Part shown: one piece after another, positions 52,856 through 61,217 of the stretch
Layout of the letters: every line of letters starts with the position of its first letter
Numbering within the stretch: the stretch's first letter is position 1
From: Eubacterium sp.
Lineage (GTDB): Bacteria > Bacillota > Clostridia > Oscillospirales > Acutalibacteraceae
Length of the DNA: 64,000 nt
Reading direction: 5' to 3'
Assembly (NCBI GenBank): GCA_017445905.1
Contig: JAFSRX010000024.1
Location: 106,764-170,763 of the forward strand
Notes under the pieces: generated by a model
Seen by the model: only the letters and a program-made list of their open reading frames with translations
What the model was told of the DNA's origin: nothing
Database searches by the model: none
Program-made: the position numbers and the translations under genes

Positions 52856-53012
52856 GGGTACGATGCCCCACATCGTGCCGAATAAGTGATATATTGCTTC
52901 GCAATGCGATATTAATTTGCGCAGCAAATTAGTGATATTTTTCGCTTCGCTCAAAGTGATATTTTCTTTTCTTCGAAAAGAAAGTTTAAAATTTTTTCGG
53001 AGAAAAAATTTT
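52856..53012 (+). repeat. Array of mini-hairpins separated by AGTGATAT
   Basis: Five perfect or near-perfect hairpins occur in a row: GGTACGATG/CATCGTGCC (52857-52879), ATTGC/GCAAT (52893-52905), AATTTGC/GCAAATT (52914-52930), TTTCTTTTC/GAAAAGAAA (52963-52983), AAAATTTTTTC/GAAAAAATTTT (52988-53012). Most have 3-nt loops. Between them stands AGTGATAT or a one-base variant (52885, 52906, 52931, 52955). The array fills the smpB-ssrA spacer. Confidence 0.85.
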
Positions 53013-53014
53013 AA

Positions 53015-53362
53015 GGGGATGAAAGGCTATCGACAGGTTCGGTGAGGCTTGGTCAGCGAGTAGCGGAGTTGCACCGCTTTAAAAGTAACACTTTAAAAAT
53101 AACTGACAATAATAAAACAGTTCTTCGCGCTGCCTAAGTGCAGTGCCGTCCTGATTAAGAGTGCCGCGGCTTAATTAAGGGCGTCGATCAGCGGCGCACA
53201 TGAACGGGGGATTGTCTCGGCTCCCGTCAGGAATAAGAGACTACCGTAGCTGAAAGGTTGTTTGCCATCGTTCAGTGAGGGGAATCCCAACGACAAACTA
53301 CACTCGTAGAGCCCTTGAGGAACTGAGTTTGGACGCGAGTTCGATTCTCGCCATCTCCACCA
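53015..53362 (+). ncRNA. ssrA: tmRNA (SsrA RNA)
   Basis: The acceptor GGGGATG (53015-53021) pairs with CATCTCC near the 3' end, and ACCA is encoded. The T arm reads GAGTTCGATTCTC. The tag frame after AATAACT is GAC AAT AAT AAA ACA GTT CTT CGC GCT GCC TAA, giving tag (A)DNNKTVLRAA by analogy with Bacillus, where the resume codon also follows AATAACT. Pseudoknot-rich 3' part. Located after smpB as usual. The 3' end is echoed downstream. Confidence 0.93.
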
Positions 53363-53369
53363 AATGAAT

Positions 53370-53395
53370 AAGCACCCCTTTGAGGGTGCTTTTTC
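53370..53395 (+). terminator. tmRNA terminator
   Basis: AAGCACCC (53370-53377) pairs with GGGTGCTT (53384-53391), followed by T residues. Confidence 0.88.
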
Positions 53396-53404
53396 ATTTG
53401 GATT

Positions 53405-53577
53405 GGAGATAAGAATCGAACAGGGCAATTTCGCAGAAATAGAAACAGTCCGGGGGACTGTTTCGGTGCCTGCGTGCGTGTCGGCGAGCGCAGAAGCGAG
53501 CCGAGCGATTCTCGCCATCTCACGAGTAACAATAGCAATTTAAATTAAGATTAAAAAGAGATGAGTTTCTCGCCATC
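53405..53577. repeat. Inverted and direct echoes of the tmRNA 3' end
   Basis: GGAGATAAGAATCGAAC (53405-53421) is a slightly shortened reverse complement of the tmRNA T arm/acceptor. CGATTCTCGCCATCT (53506-53520) is a direct copy, and TTCTCGCCATC (53567-53577) a second partial one. A perfect hairpin GAAACAGTCC-GGG-GGACTGTTTC lies between. No gene is present between tmRNA and the coat gene. Confidence 0.82.
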
Positions 53578-53590
53578 ATAAAAGTTTCTT

Positions 53591-54190
53591 TTATTTATCA
53601 AAACTTGGATTATTGATATAATAATTCTTTGAATCAAGTTTGTCTGTTATAACTCTAAGACCTTCGCCAAAACGCTGATAGTGAACGATTTCGCGCTCTC
53701 TGAGGAATTTTATCGGCTCGATAATATCGGGATCATCAACAAGACGAAGAATGTTATCATAGGTAACTCTTGCTTTCTGTTCTGCAGCTAAGTCCTCGTT
53801 GATATCTGCTATCGGGTCGCCCTTAACCTGCATACTTGCTGCGCTGTAGGGGAAACCGCTTGCGGCAGTCGGATAAACTCCTGCTGTATGGTCAACGAAA
53901 TATGCGGCGAAATTCGGGTTATCTTCAATCTGTTTTTCAGTAAGATTTCTTGTCAGCTGATGAATCATTGTTCCAATCATTTCAAGGTGACCAAGCTCTT
54001 CAACGCCTATATCTGTGAGCAAGCCCTTAAGCTCTGCATATGGCATTGAGTATCTCTGGGATAAATACCTCAGACTTGCGCCCAATTCACCGTCTGGACC
54101 GCCATATTGACTTATGATAATAGCAGCAGCCTTCGGGTCGGGATTTTTAATATTAATTGGATATTGTAATTTTTTAATATATTGAAACAT
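53591..54190 (-). CDS. CotJC-like manganese-catalase-family spore coat protein
   Basis: A 199-residue ferritin-like protein. Metal-ligand pattern: Glu near PDGELGASLRY, EELGHLEMIG, then DHTAGVYPTAASG, DLAAEQKARVTYDNILR and REREIVHYQRFGE. Such proteins form the CotJC layer of the inner spore coat in Clostridia and Bacilli and may detoxify peroxide. AAGGAG precedes the ATG at 54190, but that site is locked in a 14-bp hairpin. Suggests the organism makes spores or descends from a spore former. Confidence 0.88.
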   Translation of the reverse strand: MFQYIKKLQYPINIKNPDPKAAAIIISQYGGPDGELGASLRYLSQRYSMPYAELKGLLTDIGVEELGHLEMIGTMIHQLTRNLTEKQIEDNPNFAAYFVDHTAGVYPTAASGFPYSAASMQVKGDPIADINEDLAAEQKARVTYDNILRLVDDPDIIEPIKFLREREIVHYQRFGEGLRVITDKLDSKNYYINNPSFDK

Positions 54191-54232
54191 AAAATCACTC
54201 CTTACTTCAAGATATGAATAAGGAGTGATTTT
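54191..54232 (-). promoter_or_regulatory. Hairpin sequestering the cotJC ribosome site
   Basis: AAAATCACTCCTTA (54191-54204) is the perfect complement of 54219-54232. In the mRNA the AAGGAGTG site of the coat gene forms the 3' arm of a 14-bp stem that ends directly at the AUG. Confidence 0.8.
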
Positions 54233-54236
54233 GTTA

Positions 54237-54269
54237 ATGTACAAATGGGGTACGACCCCATTTGTACAT
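54237..54269. repeat. 15-bp perfect palindrome between tex and cotJC
   Basis: ATGTACAAATGGGGT (54237-54251), ACG, then its exact complement (54255-54269). No strong T tract, so more likely a REP-like or regulatory palindrome than a terminator of tex. Confidence 0.75.
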
Positions 54270-54320
54270 AGGTGTAATATTATTTTGTATAAAATAAGAG
54301 AAAAATATACAAATAGTATA

Positions 54321-56465
54321 TTATTTTGGATTTTTCATTGTGAGTGAGATTCTGTTTTTCTTTGTGTCAACGCCCAAAATCCAGACGTCAACAATATCGC
54401 CGACTTTGAGAACTTCGCTCGGGTGCTTGATATATCTGTTTGTTATCTGACTAATGTGAACAAGTCCGTCCTGATGAACACCGATATCAACAAATGCACC
54501 AAAATCAATAACGTTTCTGACAGTTCCCTTGAGCTGCATTCCTTCCTTCAAGTCATCAATGCTCATAATATCGCTTCTGAGCATCGGGCGGGGAAGCTCA
54601 TCTCGGGGATCGCGTCCGGGTTTCGAAAGCTCGCTTACAATATCAACAAGCGTTGGCTCACCGATACCGAGCTCGGCAGCAAGAGCAGAGGTCCCTTCAA
54701 TTTTTAGCTTTGCACTGAGCATTGCAATGTTGCCTTGCCTAACATCATCATCGCTGACGGAACATAGTTTTAGAAGACCTTTGGCAGCCTTATAACTTTC
54801 GGGATGAACAGCGGTATTATCAAAAACATTATCACTCTCGGCAACTCTGAGGAACCCTGCGCATTGTTCAAATGCTTTTGGTCCGAGTTTGTTTACCTCA
54901 AGAAGCTGATTTCTTGATTTGAAACTTCCGTTTTTCTCACGATAATCAACAATGTTTTTTGCAACCGCACCCGAAATACCTGCAACTCTTGATAGAAGCT
55001 GAGGAGAGGCAGTGTTAAGGTCAACGCCAACTGAGTTAACGCAGTCCTCAACAACACCGTCAAGAGCAGAATTAAGCTCTTTTTGGGGCATATCGTGTTG
55101 ATACTGACCAACGCCAATCGCCTTCGGGTCAATCTTAACAAGCTCTGCAAGCGGGTCCTGAAGTCTTCTCGCTATGGAAACAGCGCTTCTGAGTGAAACA
55201 TCAAACTGGGGAAATTCCTGAGCGGCGAGTTTTGATGCGCTATAAACGGATGCACCTGCTTCGCTTACAACCATATATTCAATTTTTCCGCCGATTTCCT
55301 TAATTGTTTCAGCAGCGAATTCCTCGGTTTCATGGGAGGCAGTTCCGTTTCCTATTGCAAATAGTGTAACCCCGTATTTTGCAACAAAATTCTTGATGAT
55401 TTTCTTTGCCTCATCAATCTTTTTGTGTGGCGGAGCAGGATAGATAACGCCTGTATCAAGAACCTTTCCTGTTTCATCAACAACCGCAACCTTGCAGCCT
55501 GTTCTGTATCCGGGGTCAAGACCTATGGTAACTCTTCCTTTAACAGGGGGCTGCATAAGAAGCTGTCTTGTATTTTCGCCGAAAACCTTAATTGAGCTTT
55601 CTGAGGCAATATCTGTCAGCTCATTTCTTATTTCTCTTTCTATTGAGGGGAAAATGAGTCTTGTGTATGCATCGTCTATTGCTTCAAAAACCTGTTCAGC
55701 GCAGGGAGAATTGTTCTTTTTATGAAGGTTAACAAGCATATCAACGGCAAGATTTTTGTCGTATTCAACGCTCACTTTAAGATAATCTTCCTTTTCACCT
55801 CTATTGATTGCAAGAACTCTGTGGCGCGCAATTTTGCTTACCGGCTCGCTGTATTCTTTGTACATCTCATAAACGCCAAGATCCTCTTTTGCGCCTTTAA
55901 CAGTTATAATTCCGCTTTTTTTGATTGCATATCTGAGAAGCTTTCTTCCCTTCGGGTCATCCGAAACGCTTTCAGCAATGATATCTCTTGCACCCTGAAG
56001 CGCATCCTCGATTGTTTCAACCTCATCACTGAGATATTTTTCAGCAAGAACTTCGGGAGCAGGGGAATTTACTTCCTGAGCAAATATCTCATCGGCAAGT
56101 CCGCCAAGACCCTTTGCCTTTGCAACGGAAGCCCTTGTTTTTCTCTTAGGTCTGAACGGACGGTATATATCCTCAAGCTCAGTCATTGTTTTTGCTGCAT
56201 CAATGGAAGCGAGAATTTCATCAGTCATAAGCTCCTGCTCAGTGATTGATGCAACAACCTTTTCTTTTTGCTCTTCAAGATTGCGAAGATAATTAAGTCT
56301 GTCGCTCAGTTCTCTTAAAAGCTGGTCATCGAGTGAGCCCGTTGCTTCTTTTCTGTATCGGGCGATAAACGGAATTGTGTTTCCGTCATCAATAAGTGAA
56401 ACTGTGTTTTCAACCTGCCACGGCTTTAGCGAAAATTCAGTTTCAAGTTGTTTTGCAATGTCCAT
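54321..56465 (-). CDS. tex: Tex-family S1 RNA-binding protein
   Basis: A 714-residue nucleic-acid-binding protein. N-terminal helix-turn-helix region with IPFIARYRKEATGSLDD, then the YqgF-like domain (VTIGLDPGYRTGCKVAVVD), two HhH motifs (NTASPQLLSRVAGISGAVAKNI) and a C-terminal S1 domain (GTVRNVIDFGAFVDIGVHQDG). Implicated in transcription-coupled processes and toxin gene expression in several bacteria. Monocistronic. Confidence 0.95.
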   Translation of the reverse strand: MDIAKQLETEFSLKPWQVENTVSLIDDGNTIPFIARYRKEATGSLDDQLLRELSDRLNYLRNLEEQKEKVVASITEQELMTDEILASIDAAKTMTELEDIYRPFRPKRKTRASVAKAKGLGGLADEIFAQEVNSPAPEVLAEKYLSDEVETIEDALQGARDIIAESVSDDPKGRKLLRYAIKKSGIITVKGAKEDLGVYEMYKEYSEPVSKIARHRVLAINRGEKEDYLKVSVEYDKNLAVDMLVNLHKKNNSPCAEQVFEAIDDAYTRLIFPSIEREIRNELTDIASESSIKVFGENTRQLLMQPPVKGRVTIGLDPGYRTGCKVAVVDETGKVLDTGVIYPAPPHKKIDEAKKIIKNFVAKYGVTLFAIGNGTASHETEEFAAETIKEIGGKIEYMVVSEAGASVYSASKLAAQEFPQFDVSLRSAVSIARRLQDPLAELVKIDPKAIGVGQYQHDMPQKELNSALDGVVEDCVNSVGVDLNTASPQLLSRVAGISGAVAKNIVDYREKNGSFKSRNQLLEVNKLGPKAFEQCAGFLRVAESDNVFDNTAVHPESYKAAKGLLKLCSVSDDDVRQGNIAMLSAKLKIEGTSALAAELGIGEPTLVDIVSELSKPGRDPRDELPRPMLRSDIMSIDDLKEGMQLKGTVRNVIDFGAFVDIGVHQDGLVHISQITNRYIKHPSEVLKVGDIVDVWILGVDTKKNRISLTMKNPK

Positions 56466-56549
56466 AGTGTTAGTCCTTTACAATGTAATAAATATATAAT
56501 ATCAAAATAATTATTATTTTTCAATATATATAATTAAAATAAATAATTA

Positions 56550-56578
56550 TTGACTTTAAACACAATATATGCTTTAAT
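56550..56578 (+). promoter_or_regulatory. glmS promoter
   Basis: TTGACT (56550-56555), 17 nt, TTTAAT (56573-56578), about 50 nt before the ribozyme cleavage site. Confidence 0.65.
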
Positions 56579-56633
56579 TTTATAGGAGATATTTTCAATT
56601 AAATCTTAAGAAAGGAGTTAAAAACTGAATTCA

Positions 56634-56815
56634 AGCGCCAGAGCCCAAGGCAGTGAAAGATAAGAACTTCGACATTTTTGTTTTTGCTTTGAGCTGACGA
56701 GGCAAAGAGTTATCGAATTTTTCGGCGGATGCTCTTTCGTATCCCTTTGATGCGTTATGAAAAGGCAAAACTAATCGGAAACGGTTTCGACAAATTCTTT
56801 TCAGCAAAGGACATA
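56634..56815 (+). ncRNA. glmS ribozyme (glucosamine-6-phosphate-activated)
   Basis: The conserved core is present: AAGCGCCAGAGCCC (cleavage between 56634 and 56635), GAGCTGACGAGG, GAGTTATCGAATTTTTCGGC and CGGATGCTCTTTCG, plus a 3' domain ending near AAGGACAT. It self-cleaves when glucosamine 6-phosphate is abundant and lowers glmS expression. The exact 3' boundary is estimated. 232 nt separate it from the glmS start, longer than usual, because a 60-bp palindromic element and a heptad array lie in between. Confidence 0.92.
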
Positions 56816-56901
56816 GAATTGATTATATCCTAATTTTTATATTACCAAAATCTGAGAATTGATATAGCAAATAAATATTGAGCGTTTTCTCTTCGACACA
56901 C

Positions 56902-56961
56902 GGGGACATTCCTCGCCCTTACCGAACCGTTTTTATTAGAATTACGTAGAGGTTTGTCCCC
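56902..56961. repeat. 60-bp GGGGACA element, copy A
   Basis: GGGGACATTCCTCGCC starts and TTTGTCCCC ends it. About three quarters of its bases match copy B (60849-60909) read on the opposite strand, including CCGAACC and TTTTATTA in the middle. It lies between the glmS ribozyme and the glmS start. Confidence 0.85.
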
Positions 56962-57008
56962 ATGGCGTACGAATAGACGTTATGTTTTTTGTTCAGTTTC
57001 GGCGAACA

Positions 57009-57029
57009 ACTGTCAATTCTCAATTAAAA
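57009..57029 (+). repeat. Heptad array before glmS
   Basis: ACTGTCA, ATTCTCA, ATTAAAA, ending 18 nt before the start codon and next to the GAAGGAG site; preceded by TTTCGGCGAAC as in other elements. Confidence 0.65.
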
Positions 57030-57047
57030 CGACGAAGGAGTTTTACT

Positions 57048-58856
57048 ATGTGCGGAATTATTGGCTACACCGGATACAGTGAAGCAAGAGGAATCTTGCT
57101 CAAAGGATTAAAAACACTTGAATACAGGGGATACGACAGCGCAGGTATTGCAGTTTATCACCCTGAATTTAAAGAGGTTCTCGTTTCAAAATGCGAGGGA
57201 AGAGTTGAAAAGCTCGATACAAAATCAAAGGATGTTAAAGGCGTTGCAGGTATTGGTCATACTCGCTGGGCAACTCATGGCGGAGTTAGTGATAATAACT
57301 CCCATCCCCATAAATTCGGAAGCGTAACCCTTGTTCATAACGGCATTATTGAAAACTATGCAGCAATTAAAAATCAGCTTGGTATTGCAAATAAGCTCAA
57401 GTCACAGACTGACTCAGAGGTTGTTGCAGCGCTTGTTGATTATTATTATAACGGCGATGCGAGAGAAGCAATAATCAGCGCAGTTAAAGAGATAAGTGGA
57501 ACATTTGCGCTTGCAATTATGTTTGACGATATTCCGAATAAGATTTTCGCAGTTCGTAATGTTAGCCCGATTGTTTGCTGCTCAAATGAAAACGGCGCTT
57601 ATATCGCGTCTGATATTATGGCAATCGGCGAATACAGCGAGGATTATTTCGTTCTTCCCGAGCTTACTATTGCCGAAATAACAGAAGAGGGAATTGAGGT
57701 TTCTGATTTCTCAGGGAATAAGGTTGAGCCAAAAATCTTAACTCTTGACTGGGATATTAAAAACAGCGGAAAAATGGGCTATCCATTTTATATGGAAAAG
57801 GAAATTATGGAGCAGCCTGATGTTATCGAAAAAACAATTTCATCAAGAATTAAGGATGATTTGCCCGATTTCAGCGCTGAAAATGTTGACGACAGTATTT
57901 TCACTCAGTGCGATAATATAACGGTTATTGCATGCGGAACTGCCATGCACGCTGGTCTTATCGGAAAGCATATTATTGAAAAAACCTGCGGCGTTCCCGT
58001 AACCGTTAATATGGCGAGCGAGTATATGTACAATCAGCCGATTATCAATGAAAGAACTCTCGTTATCTGCGTTTCTCAGAGCGGGGAGACCATTGATACT
58101 CTTGAAGCGCTTAAATATGCAAGAAAGAGGGGCGCACGCTCACTTTCAATTGTTAATGTTAAAGGCTCAACTATCGCAAGAGAGAGCGAAAATGTTGTTT
58201 ATACAAATGCAGGACCTGAAATTGCTGTTGCATCAACAAAGGCATATACAACTCAGGTTGCAGTTTTCTATCTCATAACCGCTAAAATGGCTTTATTAAG
58301 AGGAAATCTCAGTAAAGACGGGGTTATTTCGTTTATTAAAGAGCTCAAAAAAATACCTGATGCTGTTGCTTCAGTTCTTGAAAGAAGAAGCGAAATCCAC
58401 CATCTTTCAAACGGAATGCTGACCGCAGAGCATACATTTATGATAGGAAGAGGTCTTGATTATCCAGCTCTTCTTGAAGCGTCTCTCAAACTCAAGGAAA
58501 TCTCATATATCCATTCAGAAGCCTTTGCATCGGGAGAACTCAAACACGGAACTATTGCGCTTATAACTGAAAAAACTCCTGTTATAGCTCTTATGACTCA
58601 GAGTAATCTTATGAGCAAGCAGGTATCAAATATAAGAGAGGTTCAGTCAAGAGGCGCAGATGTTTTAACCTTTGTTAAAAAGTCTCTCATAACAAAGGAT
58701 GTTGATTGTTCATTTGACCTTCCTGATTTAGAAGATGACTTTATGGCAGTTCCCGCAATTATTGCAATGCAACTCCTTGCATACTATGTTTCATCGGATA
58801 AAGGACTTGATGTTGATAAGCCAAGAAATCTGGCGAAGGTGGTGACGGTTGAATAG
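57048..58856 (+). CDS. glmS: Glutamine-fructose-6-phosphate aminotransferase
   Basis: Makes glucosamine 6-phosphate for cell-wall precursors. Cys2 (MCGIIGY) is the N-terminal nucleophile of the glutaminase domain (~1-235). Two SIS isomerase domains follow (~285-425, with ITVIACGTAMHAGLIGKH and VCVSQSGETIDT-type loops; ~455-590). The C-terminal LAKVVTVE is typical. The start at 57048 follows GAAGGAG; upstream in-frame ATG 56982 would bury the essential Cys. Controlled by the ribozyme upstream. Confidence 0.96.
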   Translation: MCGIIGYTGYSEARGILLKGLKTLEYRGYDSAGIAVYHPEFKEVLVSKCEGRVEKLDTKSKDVKGVAGIGHTRWATHGGVSDNNSHPHKFGSVTLVHNGIIENYAAIKNQLGIANKLKSQTDSEVVAALVDYYYNGDAREAIISAVKEISGTFALAIMFDDIPNKIFAVRNVSPIVCCSNENGAYIASDIMAIGEYSEDYFVLPELTIAEITEEGIEVSDFSGNKVEPKILTLDWDIKNSGKMGYPFYMEKEIMEQPDVIEKTISSRIKDDLPDFSAENVDDSIFTQCDNITVIACGTAMHAGLIGKHIIEKTCGVPVTVNMASEYMYNQPIINERTLVICVSQSGETIDTLEALKYARKRGARSLSIVNVKGSTIARESENVVYTNAGPEIAVASTKAYTTQVAVFYLITAKMALLRGNLSKDGVISFIKELKKIPDAVASVLERRSEIHHLSNGMLTAEHTFMIGRGLDYPALLEASLKLKEISYIHSEAFASGELKHGTIALITEKTPVIALMTQSNLMSKQVSNIREVQSRGADVLTFVKKSLITKDVDCSFDLPDLEDDFMAVPAIIAMQLLAYYVSSDKGLDVDKPRNLAKVVTVE

Positions 58857-58991
58857 GAGATAGGAATTAGGAGTTGATGTTACTCGCTCCGCTCAGATTA
58901 TTTTTTCGGCGAACGATAAAACCTCAAACCTTCCCCTCAAGGGGAAGGTATGAGGTTTATCGTATTATTCATCGAAACTCACAACTAAATT
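58851..58991 (+). repeat. Composite heptad element between glmS and the second GH51 gene
   Basis: Left arm GAATAGG, AGATAGG, AATTAGG starts inside the glmS stop. Then CTCGCTCCGCTCAG, TTTTTTCGGCGAACG and the palindrome CCTTCCCCTCAAGGGGAAGG. Right arm ATCGAAA, CTCACAA, CTAAATT (58971-58991) ends just before the next AAGGA site. Confidence 0.8.
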
Positions 58992-58993
58992 AA

Positions 58994-60810
<1,817 letters not shown>

Positions 60811-60840
60811 TCCTTCCATCAGTTGGTAAGCCCAACAGTC

Positions 60841-60917
60841 AAATCAATGGGGACACACTTCTGTGCAAATGTAATAAAAGTGGTTCGGTTATGGCGAGGA
60901 ATGTCCCCATTGATTTG
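60841..60917. repeat. 60-bp GGGGACA element, copy B, with 15-bp terminal inverted repeat
   Basis: AAATCAATGGGGACA (60841-60855) is the exact complement of 60903-60917. The core 60849-60909 corresponds to copy A (56902-56961) in reverse orientation. It contains GGTTCGGTTATGGCGAGGAA. Confidence 0.88.
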
Positions 60918-60942
60918 TGTGAACACGCATCACTCACCACGA

Positions 60943-60980
60943 AAAAGCAGACTTTTGTCCATTAAAGGTCTGCTTTTTGT
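60943..60980 (+). terminator. Terminator before the beta-helix gene
   Basis: AAAAAGCAGAC (60943-60953) pairs with GTCTGCTTTTT (60969-60979). Insulates the following promoter from read-through. Confidence 0.88.
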
Positions 60981-61033
60981 TGTTTACAAAAAATTTACAA
61001 ATTCATAAATTATTCAAAATTTTACAAAAAGTA

Positions 61034-61062
61034 TTGACATATATTAAAATTCTTTATATAAT
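61034..61062 (+). promoter_or_regulatory. Perfect-consensus sigma-A promoter of the beta-helix gene
   Basis: TTGACA (61034-61039), 17 nt, TATAAT (61057-61062): both boxes and spacing match consensus, indicating strong expression. Confidence 0.9.
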
Positions 61063-61068
61063 AAGGTG

Positions 61069-61217
61069 AATTTTAATATGGGCGGGTTGCGGAACAGACT
61101 AAAGTTTTAACAAAATTTGCTTAGTGTGGTCAGCTGGAAAGCGCTCATAACCCAGTTAAAATCAATATTTTATTAAATCACATTCCAAAAAATTTAAAAA
61201 GAAAGGATTTGATTAAA
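61069..61217 (+). other. Long structured 5' leader
   Basis: About 150 nt between the predicted start site and the ATG. GGGTT (61083-61087) can pair with AACCC near 61150, enclosing GACTAAA/TTAGTGTGGTC and AGCTGGAAAGCGCT. The segment GCTCATAACCC equals the anticodon arm of initiator tRNA in many bacteria. I cannot match it to a known riboswitch class. Confidence 0.4.

Noticed and set aside
53171-53538. Protein-coding frames on the minus strand over tmRNA
   Set aside because: They lie across a well-supported tmRNA and read its complement.
60841-60965. Short protein from 60699 to 60965
   Set aside because: It is made of the dispersed repeats and palindrome and has no ribosome site.
61069-61160. 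T-box or known riboswitch in the beta-helix leader
   Set aside because: No T-box sequence, specifier loop or other conserved core that I recognise.
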